A stretch of DNA of 64,000 nucleotides from Rhodococcus spelaei (lineage in GTDB: Bacteria > Actinomycetota > Actinomycetes > Mycobacteriales > Mycobacteriaceae): assembly GCF_006704125.1 (NCBI RefSeq), contig NZ_VIGH01000007.1:271232-335231 (forward strand), given 5' to 3'. The notes beneath the pieces are model-generated. The model was not told where the DNA came from. It did not search any database and worked only from the letters and a program-made list of their open reading frames with translations. This document shows positions 50,695-61,745 of the stretch, piece after piece (positions within the stretch are counted from its first letter, which is position 1; the number at the start of each line of letters is the position of its first letter). The position numbers were made by a program, and so were the translations under genes.

Positions 50695-52701
50695 ATGACC
50701 GGGCGGATTGGAATCGACGACGTCGTCCCCGAGATCGCGGGCGGTCGGTATCCGGCGAAAGCCGTGGTTGGCGAGACGTTTCCCGTGTCCGCGACGGTCT
50801 GGCGGGAGGGCCACGACGCGGTCGCCGCGACGCTGGCGGTCCGCGGTCCGGAGTCCGCCTCGACGATCCGGATCCCGATGCTCCCCGGCCCCCTTCCGGA
50901 CACCTTCGCGGCGGTGTTCACCCCGACCTGCGCCGGCACCTGGACCTACCGGGTGGAGGGGTGGGGCGACCCGATCACCGGATGGCGCGCCGCGGTGGAG
51001 GCGAAGCTGTCGGTCGGGCAGGGACCGGCAGAGCTGGCCAACGATCTCGAGCTCGGCGCCCGGCTCTTCGACCGCGCCGCGCGGACGGTGCCGCGGGCCG
51101 ACCGGCCGCGGTGCGCCGCGGTGGCCGCGGCGCTGCGCAGCGATCAGCAACTGCCCGCCCGGGTCGCGCCGGCGTTCGCCTCCGACATCGCCCAGCTTCT
51201 GCGCGCCCACCCGCTGCGTGATCTCGTCACCCGCGGTCGCACCCTGCAGGTGTCGGTCGACCGCAAGCGCGCTCTGTTCGGTTCGTGGTACGAGTTCTTC
51301 CCCCGCTCGACCGGCGGCTGGGACGCCGAGGGCAGGCCCCGGCACGGCACCTTCGCCACCGCCGCCAACGACCTGCCCCGGATCGCGGGCATGGGATTCG
51401 ACGTGGTCTACCTGCCGCCGATCCACCCGATCGGGCGGGTGAACCGCAAGGGCCCGAACAACTCACTGACCCCCGGACCGGACGACGTCGGGTCGCCGTG
51501 GGCGATCGGTTCGGCCGAGGGCGGACACGACGCGATCCATCCGGAGCTGGGCACCCTCGCGGACTTCCGGGCGTTCGTCACCCGGGCGCGACGCCTCGGC
51601 CTCGAGGTCGCACTCGACCTGGCCCTGCAGTGCGCGCCCGACCATCCCTGGGCCACAAGTCATCCCGAGTGGTTCACCGTCCTTCCCGACGGCACCATCG
51701 CGTTCGCCGAGAACCCGCCGAAGAAGTACCAGGACATCTACCCGGTCAACTTCGACGAGGACCGCGACGGCATCTACACCGAGGTCCTGCGGGTGGTGCG
51801 TTACTGGATCGACAACGGGGTCAAGATCTTTCGGGTCGACAACCCGCACACCAAGCCACCGGACTTCTGGGAGTGGCTGATCGCCGAGGTCAAGTCCGGC
51901 GACCCGGACGTACTGTTCCTGTCCGAGGCGTTCACCCGGCCCGCGCGGATGTACGGTCTCGCCAAGCGCGGGTTCACGCAGTCCTACACCTACTTCACCT
52001 GGCGGGTGGGCAAGTCCGAGCTCACCGAGTTCGCGCTCGAGCTCGCTGCGAAGGCGGACGAGGCCCGTCCGAACCTGTTCGTCAACACGCCCGACATCCT
52101 GCACGAGAGCTTGCAGGTCGGCGGTCCCGGCATGTTCGCGCTGCGAGCGGTGCTCGCGGCAACCCTGGGCCCGACCTGGGGCGTCTACTCGGGATACGAG
52201 CTCTACGAGCATCTTCCGGTGCACCAGGGCAGCGAGGAGTACCTCGACTCCGAGAAGTACCAGTTGCGCCCCCGCCCCTTCGACGAGGCGCGCGCGCGGG
52301 GCGAGTCGCTCGAGCCGTGGATCACCATGCTCAACCGGATCCGGCGCGCGCATCCCGCGCTGCAGCAGTTGCGCACCATCACCTTCCACCACATCGACAA
52401 CGACTCGCTGCTCGCGTACTCGAAGTTCGACCCGGTCACCGGCGACGCGGTGCTCACGGTGGTCAACCTCAACCCGTTCGGCGCCGAGCAGGGCACCATC
52501 TGGCTGGACATGCCCGCGCTCGGCCGCGACTGGCAGGATCACCTGACGGTGCTCGACGAGGTTACCGGCGATCAGTTCCACTGGGGCCAGACCAATTTCG
52601 TGCGACTCGAGCCCTGGCGCGCGGTCGCGCACATCCTCGCCCTGCCGCCCGTCCCCTACCCCGCGCGGATGCACCTCGCCCTGCGCGCACCGGTTTCGTG
52701 A
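50695..52701 (+). CDS. glgE: Alpha-1,4-glucan:maltose-1-phosphate maltosyltransferase GlgE
   Basis: Extends alpha-1,4 glucan with maltosyl units from maltose-1-phosphate. 668 residues of GH13_3: N-terminal beta domain (residues 5-110), a helical insertion, and the TIM barrel. Nucleophile Asp382 is in [16 protein letters not shown], the general acid Glu411 in [10 protein letters not shown], and the phosphate-binding Lys region in [16 protein letters not shown]. Matches mycobacterial GlgE, a validated drug target because loss makes maltose-1-phosphate accumulate. The stop overlaps glgB, so chain building and branching are coupled. Confidence 0.95.
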   Translation: MTGRIGIDDVVPEIAGGRYPAKAVVGETFPVSATVWREGHDAVAATLAVRGPESASTIRIPMLPGPLPDTFAAVFTPTCAGTWTYRVEGWGDPITGWRAAVEAKLSVGQGPAELANDLELGARLFDRAARTVPRADRPRCAAVAAALRSDQQLPARVAPAFASDIAQLLRAHPLRDLVTRGRTLQVSVDRKRALFGSWYEFFPRSTGGWDAEGRPRHGTFATAANDLPRIAGMGFDVVYLPPIHPIGRVNRKGPNNSLTPGPDDVGSPWAIGSAEGGHDAIHPELGTLADFRAFVTRARRLGLEVALDLALQCAPDHPWATSHPEWFTVLPDGTIAFAENPPKKYQDIYPVNFDEDRDGIYTEVLRVVRYWIDNGVKIFRVDNPHTKPPDFWEWLIAEVKSGDPDVLFLSEAFTRPARMYGLAKRGFTQSYTYFTWRVGKSELTEFALELAAKADEARPNLFVNTPDILHESLQVGGPGMFALRAVLAATLGPTWGVYSGYELYEHLPVHQGSEEYLDSEKYQLRPRPFDEARARGESLEPWITMLNRIRRAHPALQQLRTITFHHIDNDSLLAYSKFDPVTGDAVLTVVNLNPFGAEQGTIWLDMPALGRDWQDHLTVLDEVTGDQFHWGQTNFVRLEPWRAVAHILALPPVPYPARMHLALRAPVS

Positions 52702-54902
52702 GCGGCGCGCCCAGGCGGTACGACGCCGCCCCGCCCGCAGCCGACCTGGCCCGCCTCGCCGACGGCACCCACCACGACCCGCACTCGGTCCTCGGCGCCC
52801 ACTCGCATCCCGGCGGCACCGTCATCCGCACCCTGCGGCCACACGCCATCGCGGTCTCGGCCCGGATCGGCGACACCGACCACCCGCTCGACCACCTGGC
52901 CGACGGACTGTTCAGTGGCGTGGTCCCGGTCGAGGACCTGATCGACTACCGCCTGGTCGTCGAGTACGCGGGCGGCGAGACGGTCGTCGTGGCGGACGGG
53001 TATCGCTTCCTGCCGACCCTCGGCGAACTCGACCTGCACCTGCTCGCCGAGGGCAGGCACGAACGGCTCTGGGACGTCCTCGGGGCGCACCCCCGCAGCT
53101 ACACCACCCCGGACGGCGAGGTCACCGGGACGTCCTTCGCAGTGTGGGCGCCGTCCGCGCTCGGCGTCACCGTGATGGGTGACTTCGACGGGTGGGGTGC
53201 CCGGTCCGCCCCGATGCGCGTCCTCGGGTCGACCGGGGTGTGGGAGTTGTTCGTGCCCGGCGTCGGGCCCGGCGAGCTCTACAAGTTCAGGGTGCACGGG
53301 CGTGACGGCTCGGCGGCAGACAAGGCCGACCCGATGGCGTTCGCCACCGAGGTACCGCCTGCCACCGCGTCGGTCGTCTACCAGGGCAGCCACGTCTGGA
53401 CCGACGACGACTGGATCGCCGCCCGCGAACGGATCGAACCGAACCAGGCCCCGATGAGCGTGTACGAGGTGCACCTCGGGTCGTGGCGCCCCGGACTGAG
53501 CTATCTCGAACTGGCGGAGCAACTCTCGGCCTACGTCCAGGACGCCGGCTTCACCCACGTCGAGCTGCTGCCGGTGGCCGAGCACCCCTACGGCGGTTCC
53601 TGGGGCTACCAGGTCACCTCGTACTACGCGCCGACCGCGCGGTTCGGCTCGCCCGACGACTTCCGGGTCTTCGTCGACCGCATGCACCGGGCGGGCATCG
53701 GCGTCATCGTCGACTGGGTGCCCGCGCACTTCCCCAAGGACGAGTGGGCCCTCGCCCGGTTCGACGGTGGCCCGCTCTACGAGCACGCCGATCCCCGACG
53801 CGGCGAGCAGTTGGACTGGGGCACCTACGTTTTCGACTACGGCAGACCCGAGGTCCGCAACTTCCTCGTCGCCAACGCGCTGTACTGGATCGAGGAGTTC
53901 CACGTGGACGGGCTGCGCGTGGACGCGGTCGCGTCCATGCTCTACCTCGACTACTCGAGGCCGCCCGGCGGCTGGACCCCGAACATCCACGGCGGGCGCG
54001 AGAATCTCGAGGCGGTCGCCTTCCTGCAGGAGATGAACGCCACCGTGCACAAGCACCACCGCGGGGTGGTGACCGTCGCGGAGGAGTCCACCGCCTGGCC
54101 GGGGGTCACCCGCACCACCTCGGTCGGCGGGCTCGGTTTCACGATGAAGTGGAACATGGGCTGGATGCACGACACCCTCGGCTACCTGGGCCGCGATCCC
54201 ATCCACCGCAGCTTCCACCACCACGAGGTCACCTTCTCGCTGATGTACGCGTGGAGCGAGAGCTACCTGCTGCCGATCAGCCACGACGAGGTGGTGCACG
54301 GCAAGGGCACGCTGTGGACCCGGATGCCCGGCGACGACTACGCCAAGGCCGCGGGCGTGCGCACGCTGCTCGCGTACATGTGGTCGCACCCCGGCAAGCA
54401 ACTGCTGTTCATGGGGCAGGAGTTCGGCCAGCGGACCGAGTGGTCGGAGGAGCACGGACTGGCCTGGGAACAGCTCGAGCACGGATCACAGGCGCAGCTG
54501 CACCGCGGGCTGCGGGGCCTGGTCCGGGACCTCAACGCCGTCTACCGCGGACACCCGGCCCTGTGGACCCTGGACACCTCCCCCGGCGGCTACTCGTGGA
54601 TCGACGCCAACGACACCGAGAACAACGTGCTCAGCTACCTGCGGTACGGCACCGACGGGTCGATCGTGGCGTGCCTGTTCAACTTCTCCGGCTCCACGCA
54701 CGCGCACTACCGGGTCGGACTGCCCGAGCCCGGCCGGTGGCTCGAGATCCTCAACACCGACGCCGGCGAGTACCTCGGCTCCGGACTCGGTAACTTCGGA
54801 GAGGTGCACGCCACCACCGACTCCTGGCACGGACGTCCCGCGTCCGCCGCGGTGATGCTGCCCGCGAACAGCGCGATCTGGCTGTGCCTGGAGCGCGGGT
54901 GA
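52698..54902 (+). CDS. glgB: 1,4-alpha-glucan branching enzyme
   Basis: Makes alpha-1,6 branches. 734 residues with N-terminal domain, CBM48 ([27 protein letters not shown], residues about 155-195), and GH13_9 barrel. Nucleophile Asp in [17 protein letters not shown] (about 410), acid Glu in [12 protein letters not shown] (about 463), and [12 protein letters not shown] with the transition-state Asp. GTG start overlaps the glgE TGA (GTGA); it is the only start matching the N-terminal motif [10 protein letters not shown]. Stop overlaps the GTG of the metallopeptidase gene. Builds glucan with GlgE for capsule or storage. Confidence 0.95.
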   Translation: MSGAPRRYDAAPPAADLARLADGTHHDPHSVLGAHSHPGGTVIRTLRPHAIAVSARIGDTDHPLDHLADGLFSGVVPVEDLIDYRLVVEYAGGETVVVADGYRFLPTLGELDLHLLAEGRHERLWDVLGAHPRSYTTPDGEVTGTSFAVWAPSALGVTVMGDFDGWGARSAPMRVLGSTGVWELFVPGVGPGELYKFRVHGRDGSAADKADPMAFATEVPPATASVVYQGSHVWTDDDWIAARERIEPNQAPMSVYEVHLGSWRPGLSYLELAEQLSAYVQDAGFTHVELLPVAEHPYGGSWGYQVTSYYAPTARFGSPDDFRVFVDRMHRAGIGVIVDWVPAHFPKDEWALARFDGGPLYEHADPRRGEQLDWGTYVFDYGRPEVRNFLVANALYWIEEFHVDGLRVDAVASMLYLDYSRPPGGWTPNIHGGRENLEAVAFLQEMNATVHKHHRGVVTVAEESTAWPGVTRTTSVGGLGFTMKWNMGWMHDTLGYLGRDPIHRSFHHHEVTFSLMYAWSESYLLPISHDEVVHGKGTLWTRMPGDDYAKAAGVRTLLAYMWSHPGKQLLFMGQEFGQRTEWSEEHGLAWEQLEHGSQAQLHRGLRGLVRDLNAVYRGHPALWTLDTSPGGYSWIDANDTENNVLSYLRYGTDGSIVACLFNFSGSTHAHYRVGLPEPGRWLEILNTDAGEYLGSGLGNFGEVHATTDSWHGRPASAAVMLPANSAIWLCLERG

Positions 54903-56326
54903 GCGGGCGGACCGCGGCGACCCTCGCCGCGGCCTCCCTGGCGCTGCTGCTGGCCGGCTGCGCGTCGACGGTCGGTGGACGCGCAGTCTCGATCTACGAC
55001 AACCCGTTCACCGTCGCCGGTCTGCCCGCGACGTCGGGGCCGAGCGGTCCCCGCGAGGACGCGGCCGCGTCGACGCTGCCGGTGCGCGGCGCGGACGGCT
55101 CGGCCGCCGACGTCCTGGCGACCAACGCGATCGACGACATCACCGCCTTCTGGCACGACGAGTACCCGAAGGTGTTCACCGGCGACTTCCGACCGGTCAC
55201 CGACCTGGTGTCCTGGGACCCGGACATTCCGGCGGCCCGCTCGGACACCTTCTGCGGCGACAGCACTCACGGGGTGGTCAACGCGGGCTACTGCACCCGG
55301 GACGGCTCCATCGGCTGGGATCGCACCACGCTGCTGCCGACGCTGATGGACACCTTCGGTCCGATGGCGGTGGTCATGGTGATGGCGCACGAGTACGGGC
55401 ACGCCGTCCAGCACGATTCGGGCCTCGCCGGCGACGACGACCCGGTGCTGGTGCTCGAGCAGCAGGCGGACTGCTTCGCGGGTGCATTCATGCGGCACGT
55501 GGCCGAGGGCGACGCCGCGCATTTCACCCTCAACACCTCGGACGGACTCAACTCGGTGATGGCCGCGATGGTCGCGGTGCGCGACACCAACCCGAACGAT
55601 CCGGAGTCGGTGCACGGCTCCGCATTCGAACGGGTCACCGCGTTCCAGATCGGCTTCACAGACGGAGCCCGCTCGTGCACCAAGATCGACGAGGCCGAGG
55701 TCGAGGGCCGGCGAGCACAGTTGCCGCAGCAGTTCTCCACGACCGGCGGCAACGGCGAGACCCCGGTGACGGAGTCGACCGTCAGGCAGACCGTCGACTC
55801 CCTGCAGGCCCTGTTCACACTGCCCGACAAGCCGAAGGTCGTGTTCGACGGCGCCGACACCGGCTGCGCCGATGCCCGCAGCACCGAGCCGGTGTCCTAC
55901 TGCCCCTCGACCAACACCATCGGCGTCTCGATGCCGCAGTTGATCGAGCGCGGCACCCCGCGCGGCGAGTCCCCCAACGACATCGCCGCCGACGTCCGCG
56001 GCGACTTCGGCGCCTACGTCCTCGTGGCCTCGCGCTTCACCCTCGCGGTCCAGCGCGTCGCGGGCGATTCCCTCACCGAGGCGAAGACCGCGGTCCGGGC
56101 CGCCTGCCTGTCCGGGGCCTGGACGGCCGCCACCGCGACCGGGCGGGCCGGTGCCCTCAAGCTCTCCCCCGGTGACCTCGACGAGGCCGTCTCCGGTCTG
56201 CTCACCGACGGCCTGATGGCCAGCGACGTCGACGGCACGACCGTTCCGAGCGGGTTCGCCCGGGTGGACGCCTTCCGGTCCGGCGTCCTCGGCGGCCAGC
56301 CCGCCTGCGCCAACCGGTACGGCTAG
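54899..56326 (+). CDS. Neutral zinc metallopeptidase lipoprotein
   Basis: 475 residues. Signal peptide [18 protein letters not shown] with the lipobox Cys near residue 21, so surface-anchored. Zinc motif [14 protein letters not shown] (HExxH) at about residue 165, with a downstream Glu in [14 protein letters not shown] as third ligand; this is the putative neutral zinc metallopeptidase family. Further cysteine pairs: DTFCGDST...[26 protein letters not shown] start overlaps the glgB stop by 4 bp, so it is part of the glgE-glgB transcript. Substrate and reason for this coupling unknown. Confidence 0.88.
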   Translation: MSGRTAATLAAASLALLLAGCASTVGGRAVSIYDNPFTVAGLPATSGPSGPREDAAASTLPVRGADGSAADVLATNAIDDITAFWHDEYPKVFTGDFRPVTDLVSWDPDIPAARSDTFCGDSTHGVVNAGYCTRDGSIGWDRTTLLPTLMDTFGPMAVVMVMAHEYGHAVQHDSGLAGDDDPVLVLEQQADCFAGAFMRHVAEGDAAHFTLNTSDGLNSVMAAMVAVRDTNPNDPESVHGSAFERVTAFQIGFTDGARSCTKIDEAEVEGRRAQLPQQFSTTGGNGETPVTESTVRQTVDSLQALFTLPDKPKVVFDGADTGCADARSTEPVSYCPSTNTIGVSMPQLIERGTPRGESPNDIAADVRGDFGAYVLVASRFTLAVQRVAGDSLTEAKTAVRAACLSGAWTAATATGRAGALKLSPGDLDEAVSGLLTDGLMASDVDGTTVPSGFARVDAFRSGVLGGQPACANRYG

Positions 56327-56340
56327 CGCCTGCGGCGCCT

Positions 56341-56380
56341 GTGCGCGCCGTTCACCCCGATCGGGGTAATTGGCGCGCAC
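56341..56380. repeat. 40-bp palindrome, dispersed family (copy 2)
   Basis: GTGCGCG-CC...TTCACCCC-GATC-GGGGT...GG-CGCGCAC, 40 bp with three mismatched pairs. It lies between convergent metallopeptidase and co-chaperone genes and may terminate both. Same outer arms and core as 34221-34260. Confidence 0.65.
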
Positions 56381-56393
56381 AGTCGCGCAGCGC

Positions 56394-57350
56394 TCAGTAC
56401 AGGGCGGACGCCAGTTTGCGCCTGGCCGCGACGACCACCGCGTCGGCCGGGTCGAAGAGCTCGAACAGCTCGAGCAACCGGGTGCGCACCGCGGTGCGGT
56501 CGTCGCCCGCGTAGCGCCGGATCGCCTCGACGAGCAGTCCGAATGCCTCCTCGGGCTGCTGCGTGTAGAGCAGGGCGTCGGCGGCGTCGAGTTGGGCCTC
56601 GACGTTCGTCGGCTCCGCGGACGCGGTCGCGACCGCGTCGGGCGCGACGGTCTGCACGCGGGCGAGGAAGCGCACCTGCCGGATCGCGGCCTGCGCCTGC
56701 ACGTTGGTCGGCTCGGCGTCGAGGATCGCCTGGTAACCGGCCTCGGCGCCCGCGAGGTCACCCTCCGCGAGGGCGTCCTCGGCCGCGACGAAACGGGGAT
56801 CCTCCGGCTCGGGCTCGGACTCGCTTCCCTCGACCGGCGGCGGTCCGGACAGCTTGCCCTCGGTCGCGGCGAGCACCGCGTCCACCCACTGACCGAGCTG
56901 CTCGACGCCGCCGTCGAAGTCCGCGAGCGGTCGACCGGCCGCGACCGCGATCACCGCGGGAACCACCTGCACCTGGAAGGCCTGGGCGATCCGGGGGCTC
57001 ACGTCCAGGTCCACCTTGGCCAGCACCCAGGAACCGCCCTGGGCGCTCGCCAGGTCGTCGAGGGTCGCGGAGAACGCAGCGCTCGCCGGCATCGAGCCCG
57101 CGAACAGCTCGACGACCACCGGGACCTGCATGGATCGTTCGAGAACCTCCGCCTCGAAGTTCGCCTCGGTGACCTCCACGATCGGGGCGAGCCCACCGGC
57201 GGGCGCGGCCGGGCCGCCTGAGGGGGTCGCTGCCGGGGGCTGCGGACTGTCCTTGAATCCGGACAGGTCCACTGCCCCGGACATGGCGGCGGCCATCGCG
57301 GCGGACGGACGTGCGGGCTGGCGAGATCCGGGTCGAGTCACACCTGACAT
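56394..57350 (-). CDS. Thioredoxin-like/TPR co-chaperone (YbbN/CnoX family)
   Basis: About 318 residues. The thioredoxin-fold domain (residues about 50-165: IVEVTEANFEAEVLERSMQVPVVVELFAG, VLAKVDLDVSPRIAQAFQVQVVPAVIAV, each a single fold segment) lacks the CxxC motif; the site reads FAGSMPASAAF, so it is a holdase rather than a redox enzyme. The C-terminal part (DALAEGDLAGAEAGYQAILDAEP...) is made of TPR-like helices. Rv1324-like. ATG 57350 or GTG 57341 are both possible starts. Expected to protect proteins from oxidative aggregation (family). Confidence 0.85.
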   Translation of the reverse strand: MSGVTRPGSRQPARPSAAMAAAMSGAVDLSGFKDSPQPPAATPSGGPAAPAGGLAPIVEVTEANFEAEVLERSMQVPVVVELFAGSMPASAAFSATLDDLASAQGGSWVLAKVDLDVSPRIAQAFQVQVVPAVIAVAAGRPLADFDGGVEQLGQWVDAVLAATEGKLSGPPPVEGSESEPEPEDPRFVAAEDALAEGDLAGAEAGYQAILDAEPTNVQAQAAIRQVRFLARVQTVAPDAVATASAEPTNVEAQLDAADALLYTQQPEEAFGLLVEAIRRYAGDDRTAVRTRLLELFELFDPADAVVVAARRKLASALY

Positions 57351-57411
57351 TTTGGCACGCACGACGGGCGGGCACCTCCGCTCACCCCCGGCCGCCCCCG
57401 CCCGGACAGCA

Positions 57412-57448
57412 CTGTGCCCGGCGAACCGTCACGATTCGCCGGGCACAG
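57412..57448. terminator. Perfect hairpin after the DUF3817 paralogue 2
   Basis: CTGTGCCCGGCGAA and TTCGCCGGGCACAG are perfect complements around a 9-bp loop, 19 bp past the DUF3817 stop on the minus strand. Likely terminates that message ahead of the co-chaperone gene. Confidence 0.8.
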
Positions 57449-57466
57449 TGGGGGGACGGGAAGGGG

Positions 57467-57838
57467 TCAGGCCCTGCTGAGAGCCGGATCGGCGGCGGGG
57501 GCCGCGGTGCCGGGTGCGGAGAGTTCGCCGAGCTTTCCGGTGCGCACGGCCCAGCGCTCGAACACCACCGAACCGAACGGGGGCACGCTCGACACCAGCG
57601 CCCAGAAGGTGGTCGTCAGGTTCCACTTCAGCGATCGCGCGGTCAGCAGCGCGATGATCACGAACGGGATGAACGCCGCGACACCGTGCACCATTCCGGG
57701 AATCTTGACGGCCTCCTCGTGGCCGAGGACCCACTTGAAGAACATCGCCACGAGCAGGGCTGCCCAGGTCACGGCCTCCCAGAAGGCGACAAGGCGGAAC
57801 CGCTTCGCGGGCGTGGACACGTCGAGAAACTTGGGCAT
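57467..57838 (-). CDS. DUF3817 integral membrane protein (paralogue 2)
   Basis: About 123 residues with three transmembrane helices: RFRLVAFWEAVTWAALLVAMFF, the His-Gly motif IPGMVHGVAAFIPFVIIALL, and TTTFWALVSSVPPFGSVVF. Same family as the gene at 35462: FWEAVTWAALL/YATGIWLLVLT and VHG...IP are equivalent positions. ATG 57838 (MPKFLDVSTPAKRF) is preferred; an ATG three codons up is also open. No role known. Both paralogues lie at the ends of core operons and are not in tandem. Confidence 0.85.
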   Translation of the reverse strand: MPKFLDVSTPAKRFRLVAFWEAVTWAALLVAMFFKWVLGHEEAVKIPGMVHGVAAFIPFVIIALLTARSLKWNLTTTFWALVSSVPPFGSVVFERWAVRTGKLGELSAPGTAAPAADPALSRA

Positions 57839-57917
57839 GCGCTCCATTGTGCCCGACCACCGGGCGCCGCAGACTGTGATCTACGACGCCCTGTAGTCGC
57901 GACTTACGTGTCGGCGA

Positions 57918-59111
57918 CTACTGCTTCGGCACCCGGATGATCAACGCATCACCCTGCCCGCCACCACCACACAACGCCGCCGCGCCCACACCACCGCCAC
58001 GACGACCAAGCTCCAACGCCAGATGCAACGCAATCCGCGCACCCGACATCCCCAACGGATGCCCGATCGCGATCGCCCCACCGTTCACGTTCACCTTCGA
58101 CGCATCGAGGCCGAGCTCCACGGTCGAGGCGATCCCCACAGCCGCGAACGCCTCGTTGATCTCCACCAGATCCAGATCCCTCGGATCGATACCCTCACGC
58201 GCACACGCCTTCGCGATCGCCCGCGCCGGCTGCGACTGCAACGTCGAATCCGGCCCGGCCACCACACCGTGCGCACCGATCTCCGCGATCCAGCTCAGGC
58301 CCAGCTCCTGCGCCTTCGCCTTGCTCATCACCACGACCGCGGCGGCGCCGTCCGAGATCTGCGACGCCGACCCGGCGGTGACGGTCCCGTCCTTGGAGAA
58401 CGCGGGACGCAGCTTGCCCAGCGACTCGACGGTGGTGTCGGCGCGGATGCCCTCGTCCTGCGCGAACACCACCGGCTCGCCCTTGCGCTGCGGAATCGAC
58501 ACCGGCACCACCTCCGCGTCGAACAGCCCGTCCTTCCACGCCCGCGCCGCATTCTGATGCGACGCCGCCGAGAACGCGTCCTGCTCCTGACGACTGATCC
58601 GCTGACCCTCACCCTGATTGGCCTGCTCGGTCAGATTGCCCATCGGCTGATCGGTGAAGATGTCATGCAACCCGTCGTACGCCATGTGATCACGCAACGT
58701 CACATCCCCGTACTTGAAACCCTCCCGCGACTTCTCGAGCATGTGCGGCGCCCGCGACATCGACTCCTGACCACCGGCCACCACCACGTCGAACTCACCC
58801 GCCCGGATCAGCTGATCCGCCAACGCGATCGCGTCGATCCCCGACAGACACACCTTGTTGATCGACAACGCGGGCACATCCATCGGAATACCGGCGGCGA
58901 CCGCCGCCTGACGGGCCGGCATCTGCCCCGCACCCGCAGTGAGCACCTGACCCATGATCACGTACTGCACCTGCTCCGGCGCCACCCCCGCCTTCTCCAA
59001 CGCACCCGCGATCGCGACACCACCGAGGTCCGACCCCGAGAAATCCTTGAGCGATCCGAGCAGCCGACCCACAGGGGTACGGGCTCCGGCGACGATGACA
59101 GAACTGCTCAC
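57918..59111 (-). CDS. Acetyl-CoA acetyltransferase (thiolase)
   Basis: 397 residues. Nucleophile Cys88 in [13 protein letters not shown], and the second catalytic Cys/His motifs [19 protein letters not shown] and [17 protein letters not shown]. Full degradative/biosynthetic thiolase fold with [10 protein letters not shown]. Start GTG 59111 has GGAGGA at six bases, better than the TTG four codons upstream. Likely the FadA4-type acetoacetyl-CoA thiolase (Rv1323). With the epimerase gene it fits short-chain acyl-CoA and propionate metabolism. Confidence 0.92.
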   Translation of the reverse strand: MSSSVIVAGARTPVGRLLGSLKDFSGSDLGGVAIAGALEKAGVAPEQVQYVIMGQVLTAGAGQMPARQAAVAAGIPMDVPALSINKVCLSGIDAIALADQLIRAGEFDVVVAGGQESMSRAPHMLEKSREGFKYGDVTLRDHMAYDGLHDIFTDQPMGNLTEQANQGEGQRISRQEQDAFSAASHQNAARAWKDGLFDAEVVPVSIPQRKGEPVVFAQDEGIRADTTVESLGKLRPAFSKDGTVTAGSASQISDGAAAVVVMSKAKAQELGLSWIAEIGAHGVVAGPDSTLQSQPARAIAKACAREGIDPRDLDLVEINEAFAAVGIASTVELGLDASKVNVNGGAIAIGHPLGMSGARIALHLALELGRRGGGVGAAALCGGGGQGDALIIRVPKQ

Positions 59112-59215
59112 GACTTCCTCCAACGATCAACTGCGACGGGATCGGCTCGGCGGGCAGCGACCGAAGTCACATCCCGTCGAGGGCCTACAAAGACGGTAGC
59201 GCTACCGTCAGTGCC

Positions 59216-59695
59216 ATGACACATTCCGCCCCCAGCGCAGCGACTTCTCCCCTGGCCTCCGAGCTCGTCACGGCCATCGACCACGTCGGTATCGCGGTCC
59301 CCGACCTCGACGCCGCGATCGCGTGGTACGGCGAGCACCTCGGCCTGGTCTCGACCCACGAAGAGGTCAACGAGGAGCAGGGCGTGCGCGAGGCGATGCT
59401 GGCCGTGCCGGGCAGCCCGGAGGGTGCCACCATGATCCAGCTGCTCGCACCGCTCAACGAGAACTCCACGATTGCCAAGTTCATCGACCGCAGCGGTCCC
59501 GGCCTGCAGCAGCTCGCCTACCGCGTCACCGACCTGGACGAGATCTCCGCACGCCTGCGTGCGGGCGGCGTCCGGTTGCTCTACGACGCCCCGCGTCGTG
59601 GCACCGCCGACTCCCGGATCAACTTCCTGCACCCGAAGGACGCCGGCGGCGTACTCGTGGAGCTGGTCGAACCGGCCGCGAATCCGTCACACTGA
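59216..59695 (+). CDS. mce: Methylmalonyl-CoA epimerase
   Basis: 159 residues of two VOC repeats. Metal ligands in AIDHVGIAVPDLDAAIAWYGEHLG (His), then MIQLLAPLNENSTIAKFIDRSGPGLQQLAYRV (Gln/His-equivalent) and VELVE at the end. Interconverts R- and S-methylmalonyl-CoA. A 17-residue hydrophilic leader precedes the fold. Divergent from the thiolase, 104 bp apart. It links propionyl-CoA carboxylation to the B12-dependent mutase, an important source and sink of methylmalonyl-CoA in mycolata. Confidence 0.92.
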   Translation: MTHSAPSAATSPLASELVTAIDHVGIAVPDLDAAIAWYGEHLGLVSTHEEVNEEQGVREAMLAVPGSPEGATMIQLLAPLNENSTIAKFIDRSGPGLQQLAYRVTDLDEISARLRAGGVRLLYDAPRRGTADSRINFLHPKDAGGVLVELVEPAANPSH

Positions 59696-59743
59696 CTCGA
59701 AGAGCATCGCCCCCGACATCCCAGCCACGGTAGGTTATTGACC

Positions 59744-60691
59744 ATGTCCAACGAGCACGACCGCGGTCCCGTCCCCCTGCCCTTCAACATTGTTCGTAAG
59801 GGCTACGACAAGGACGAGGTACGCAACTTCTTCGATCGCTTCGACGCGGAGCTCCGCGTCACCGCGACCGACCGCGATGCCGCCGCGGCGCAGGCCCGCG
59901 ACCTGGCGCACCAGCTCGAGGACGCCCGTGACGAGATCGACGACCTGCGCAAGGACGTCGACCGACTGTCGGTGCCCCCGACCACCGCGGAGGGCATGAG
60001 CGAGCGCATCTCCCGGATGCTCCGGCTGGCCTCCGACGAGGCCTCCGAGGTGCGGGCCAAGGCCCAGGCGGAGTCCGCCGAGATGGTCTCGATCGCCGAG
60101 CAGGACGCGACCGCCCTGCGCGGCAAGTACGAGGCGAAGCTGGCCGAGCTCGCGGACCGTCGGTCGGCGATGGAGACCGAGCACGAGCAGACGATGGCCA
60201 GCGCGCGCACCGAGGCTGCCCGGACGGTCGAGTCCGCGCAGGCCGAGGCCGCACGGCTCGAGGCCGAGTCCGACGCCAAGCGCGCGCGGATCCAGCAGGA
60301 CTTCGAGATCACCATGACCGAGCGGCGGACCACGGTCGTCGCCGCGGTCGAGGAACTCGAGTCCTCCAGCAAGGCCGAGGCCGAGCGCCGGCTCACCGAC
60401 GCGACCAACGAGGCCCGTCGACGCCTGCAGACCGCGACCGAGCAGGCCGAGAAGCGAATCGCGCACGCCAAGGAACTCGCCGAGGAACTCCGGGTGCTGC
60501 GCGGCCGAGTGTTGGCTCAGCTCTTGGGAATTCGCGGTCAGCTGGACTCGGTGCCCGCCATGCTCGCGTCCGTCAACCGAGAGGGTGAGCTGCTCGACGG
60601 CGTTCCCTCCAAGAGCGACGCGCAGGACGCGGATTCCGACGCGTCAGACGATGACGCCTCGCAGAAGTCGGTCACGACCAGCGTCGGGTGA
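59744..60691 (+). CDS. DivIVA-domain coiled-coil protein
   Basis: 315 residues. The N-terminal 65 residues (PLPFNIVRKGYDKDEVRNFFDRFDAEL) carry a DivIVA-like membrane-curvature motif; the rest is a long coiled coil rich in Glu, Ala, Arg and Lys with heptads (AEARRR, AEKRIAHAKELAEELRVLRGR). Acidic tail DAQDADSDASDDDASQKS. Resembles polar-growth scaffold proteins of mycolata but is distinct from Wag31, whose locus (with ftsZ and dcw genes) is not here. ATG 59744 follows GACC; the start two codons upstream is also open. Probably cytoplasmic, localised to membrane curvature. Confidence 0.8.
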   Translation: MSNEHDRGPVPLPFNIVRKGYDKDEVRNFFDRFDAELRVTATDRDAAAAQARDLAHQLEDARDEIDDLRKDVDRLSVPPTTAEGMSERISRMLRLASDEASEVRAKAQAESAEMVSIAEQDATALRGKYEAKLAELADRRSAMETEHEQTMASARTEAARTVESAQAEAARLEAESDAKRARIQQDFEITMTERRTTVVAAVEELESSSKAEAERRLTDATNEARRRLQTATEQAEKRIAHAKELAEELRVLRGRVLAQLLGIRGQLDSVPAMLASVNREGELLDGVPSKSDAQDADSDASDDDASQKSVTTSVG

Positions 60692-60974
60692 TCCCCCGCG
60701 ATCCGCGACCGTTCCAACATCCGGTGTGCCAGTGCCGGCGGTCCTCGGCCCCGCCGAGATCATCCGCCGGCCAGGCCACCAGGTGTGCGACCCCAGGCCG
60801 GATCTCGTGGTCGCAGCCCGGGCAGCGGTAGGTCTTGGTCGCCCGCGCCCCCGGTACCTGCCGCACCAGGAATCGCTCGCCGTCGTAACCGGCCGGCCCC
60901 GACTCCACCCGCGGCTGATTCAGTCCGACGGGGGCGGGCCCGCCGGAGGGGCGGTGCTGATTGCGGCGAGGCAT
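60672..60974 (-). CDS. Small zinc-ribbon protein
   Basis: 100 residues. Zinc site TYRCPGCDHEI with HWHTGCW further on (CxxC...HxxC-like). A basic, Gly/Pro-rich N-terminus (RRNQHRPSGG) may bind nucleic acid. ATG 60974 (MPRRNQ) chosen. The 3' end overlaps the DivIVA-like gene by 20 bp on the opposite strand. Found next to nucS in mycolata, function unknown. Confidence 0.7.
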   Translation of the reverse strand: MPRRNQHRPSGGPAPVGLNQPRVESGPAGYDGERFLVRQVPGARATKTYRCPGCDHEIRPGVAHLVAWPADDLGGAEDRRHWHTGCWNGRGSRGITRRWS

Positions 60975-61007
60975 GACGTCCACTTTATCCGCGGTCGACA
61001 AGCTCTC

Positions 61008-61682
61008 TCAGAACAGCCGGAACTCAGTGCTCTCGATCCCGCGCAGCGCCTCGTAATCGAGGGTCAGGCAACGAATTCCACGATCCTCCGCCAGCGTCTT
61101 CGCCTGCGGCTTGATCTGCTGCGCGGCGAACACGCCACGCACCGGCGCGATCAGCGGGTCCCGGTTGAGCAGTTCGAGATACCGGGTCAGCTGCTCGACG
61201 CCGTCGATCTCACCCCGACGCTTGATCTCCACCGCCACCGAAGCGCCGTCGGCGTCACGGCACATCAGGTCGACCGGACCGATGGCCGTCATGTACTCGC
61301 GGCGCACCAGGCTGTAACCGGCGCCGAGGGTCTCCACGTGTTCGGCCAGCAGTTCCTGCAGGTGCGCTTCGACACCGTCCTTGATCAGACCCGGGTCGAT
61401 GCCGAGCTCGTGTGAGGAGTCGTGCTCGACCTCGTGGATGGTGATCCGCAGTTCCTCGCCGGCCTTGTTCGTCACCACCCACAGCTGAGTGCCCTCGTCA
61501 CCGTCGTTCTCGACGAGCCAGCAGGGCGGGCTCATCCAGTTCAAGGGCTTGTACGCACGGTCGTCGGCGTGCACGCTCACCGAGCCGTCGGACTTGACCA
61601 GCAGGAGCCTGCGCGCCTTCGGCAGATGTGCGGTGAGACGGCCGACGTAGTCGACATGGCAGCTGGCAATCACGAGGCGCAC
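61008..61682 (-). CDS. nucS: Mismatch-specific endonuclease NucS/EndoMS
   Basis: Cuts both strands at G-T, G-G and T-T mismatches, the mismatch-repair activity of bacteria without MutS/MutL. 224 residues. N-terminal dimer and DNA-binding domain ([21 protein letters not shown] in parts, NWMSPPC). Catalytic core: Asp138 (GPVDLMCRD), Glu152 and Lys154 ([22 protein letters not shown]). The C-terminal tail ends STEFRLF, resembling the clamp-binding motif of mycobacterial NucS. GTG 61682 matches the family start (RLVIA). Divergent from the cyclase by 63 bp. Confidence 0.95.
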   Translation of the reverse strand: MRLVIASCHVDYVGRLTAHLPKARRLLLVKSDGSVSVHADDRAYKPLNWMSPPCWLVENDGDEGTQLWVVTNKAGEELRITIHEVEHDSSHELGIDPGLIKDGVEAHLQELLAEHVETLGAGYSLVRREYMTAIGPVDLMCRDADGASVAVEIKRRGEIDGVEQLTRYLELLNRDPLIAPVRGVFAAQQIKPQAKTLAEDRGIRCLTLDYEALRGIESTEFRLF

Positions 61683-61745
61683 GCGCACCACCCTAGAGCA
61701 CACAGACCCCGACACCACCGTTGCACCAACTAGTCTGGGGCGACC

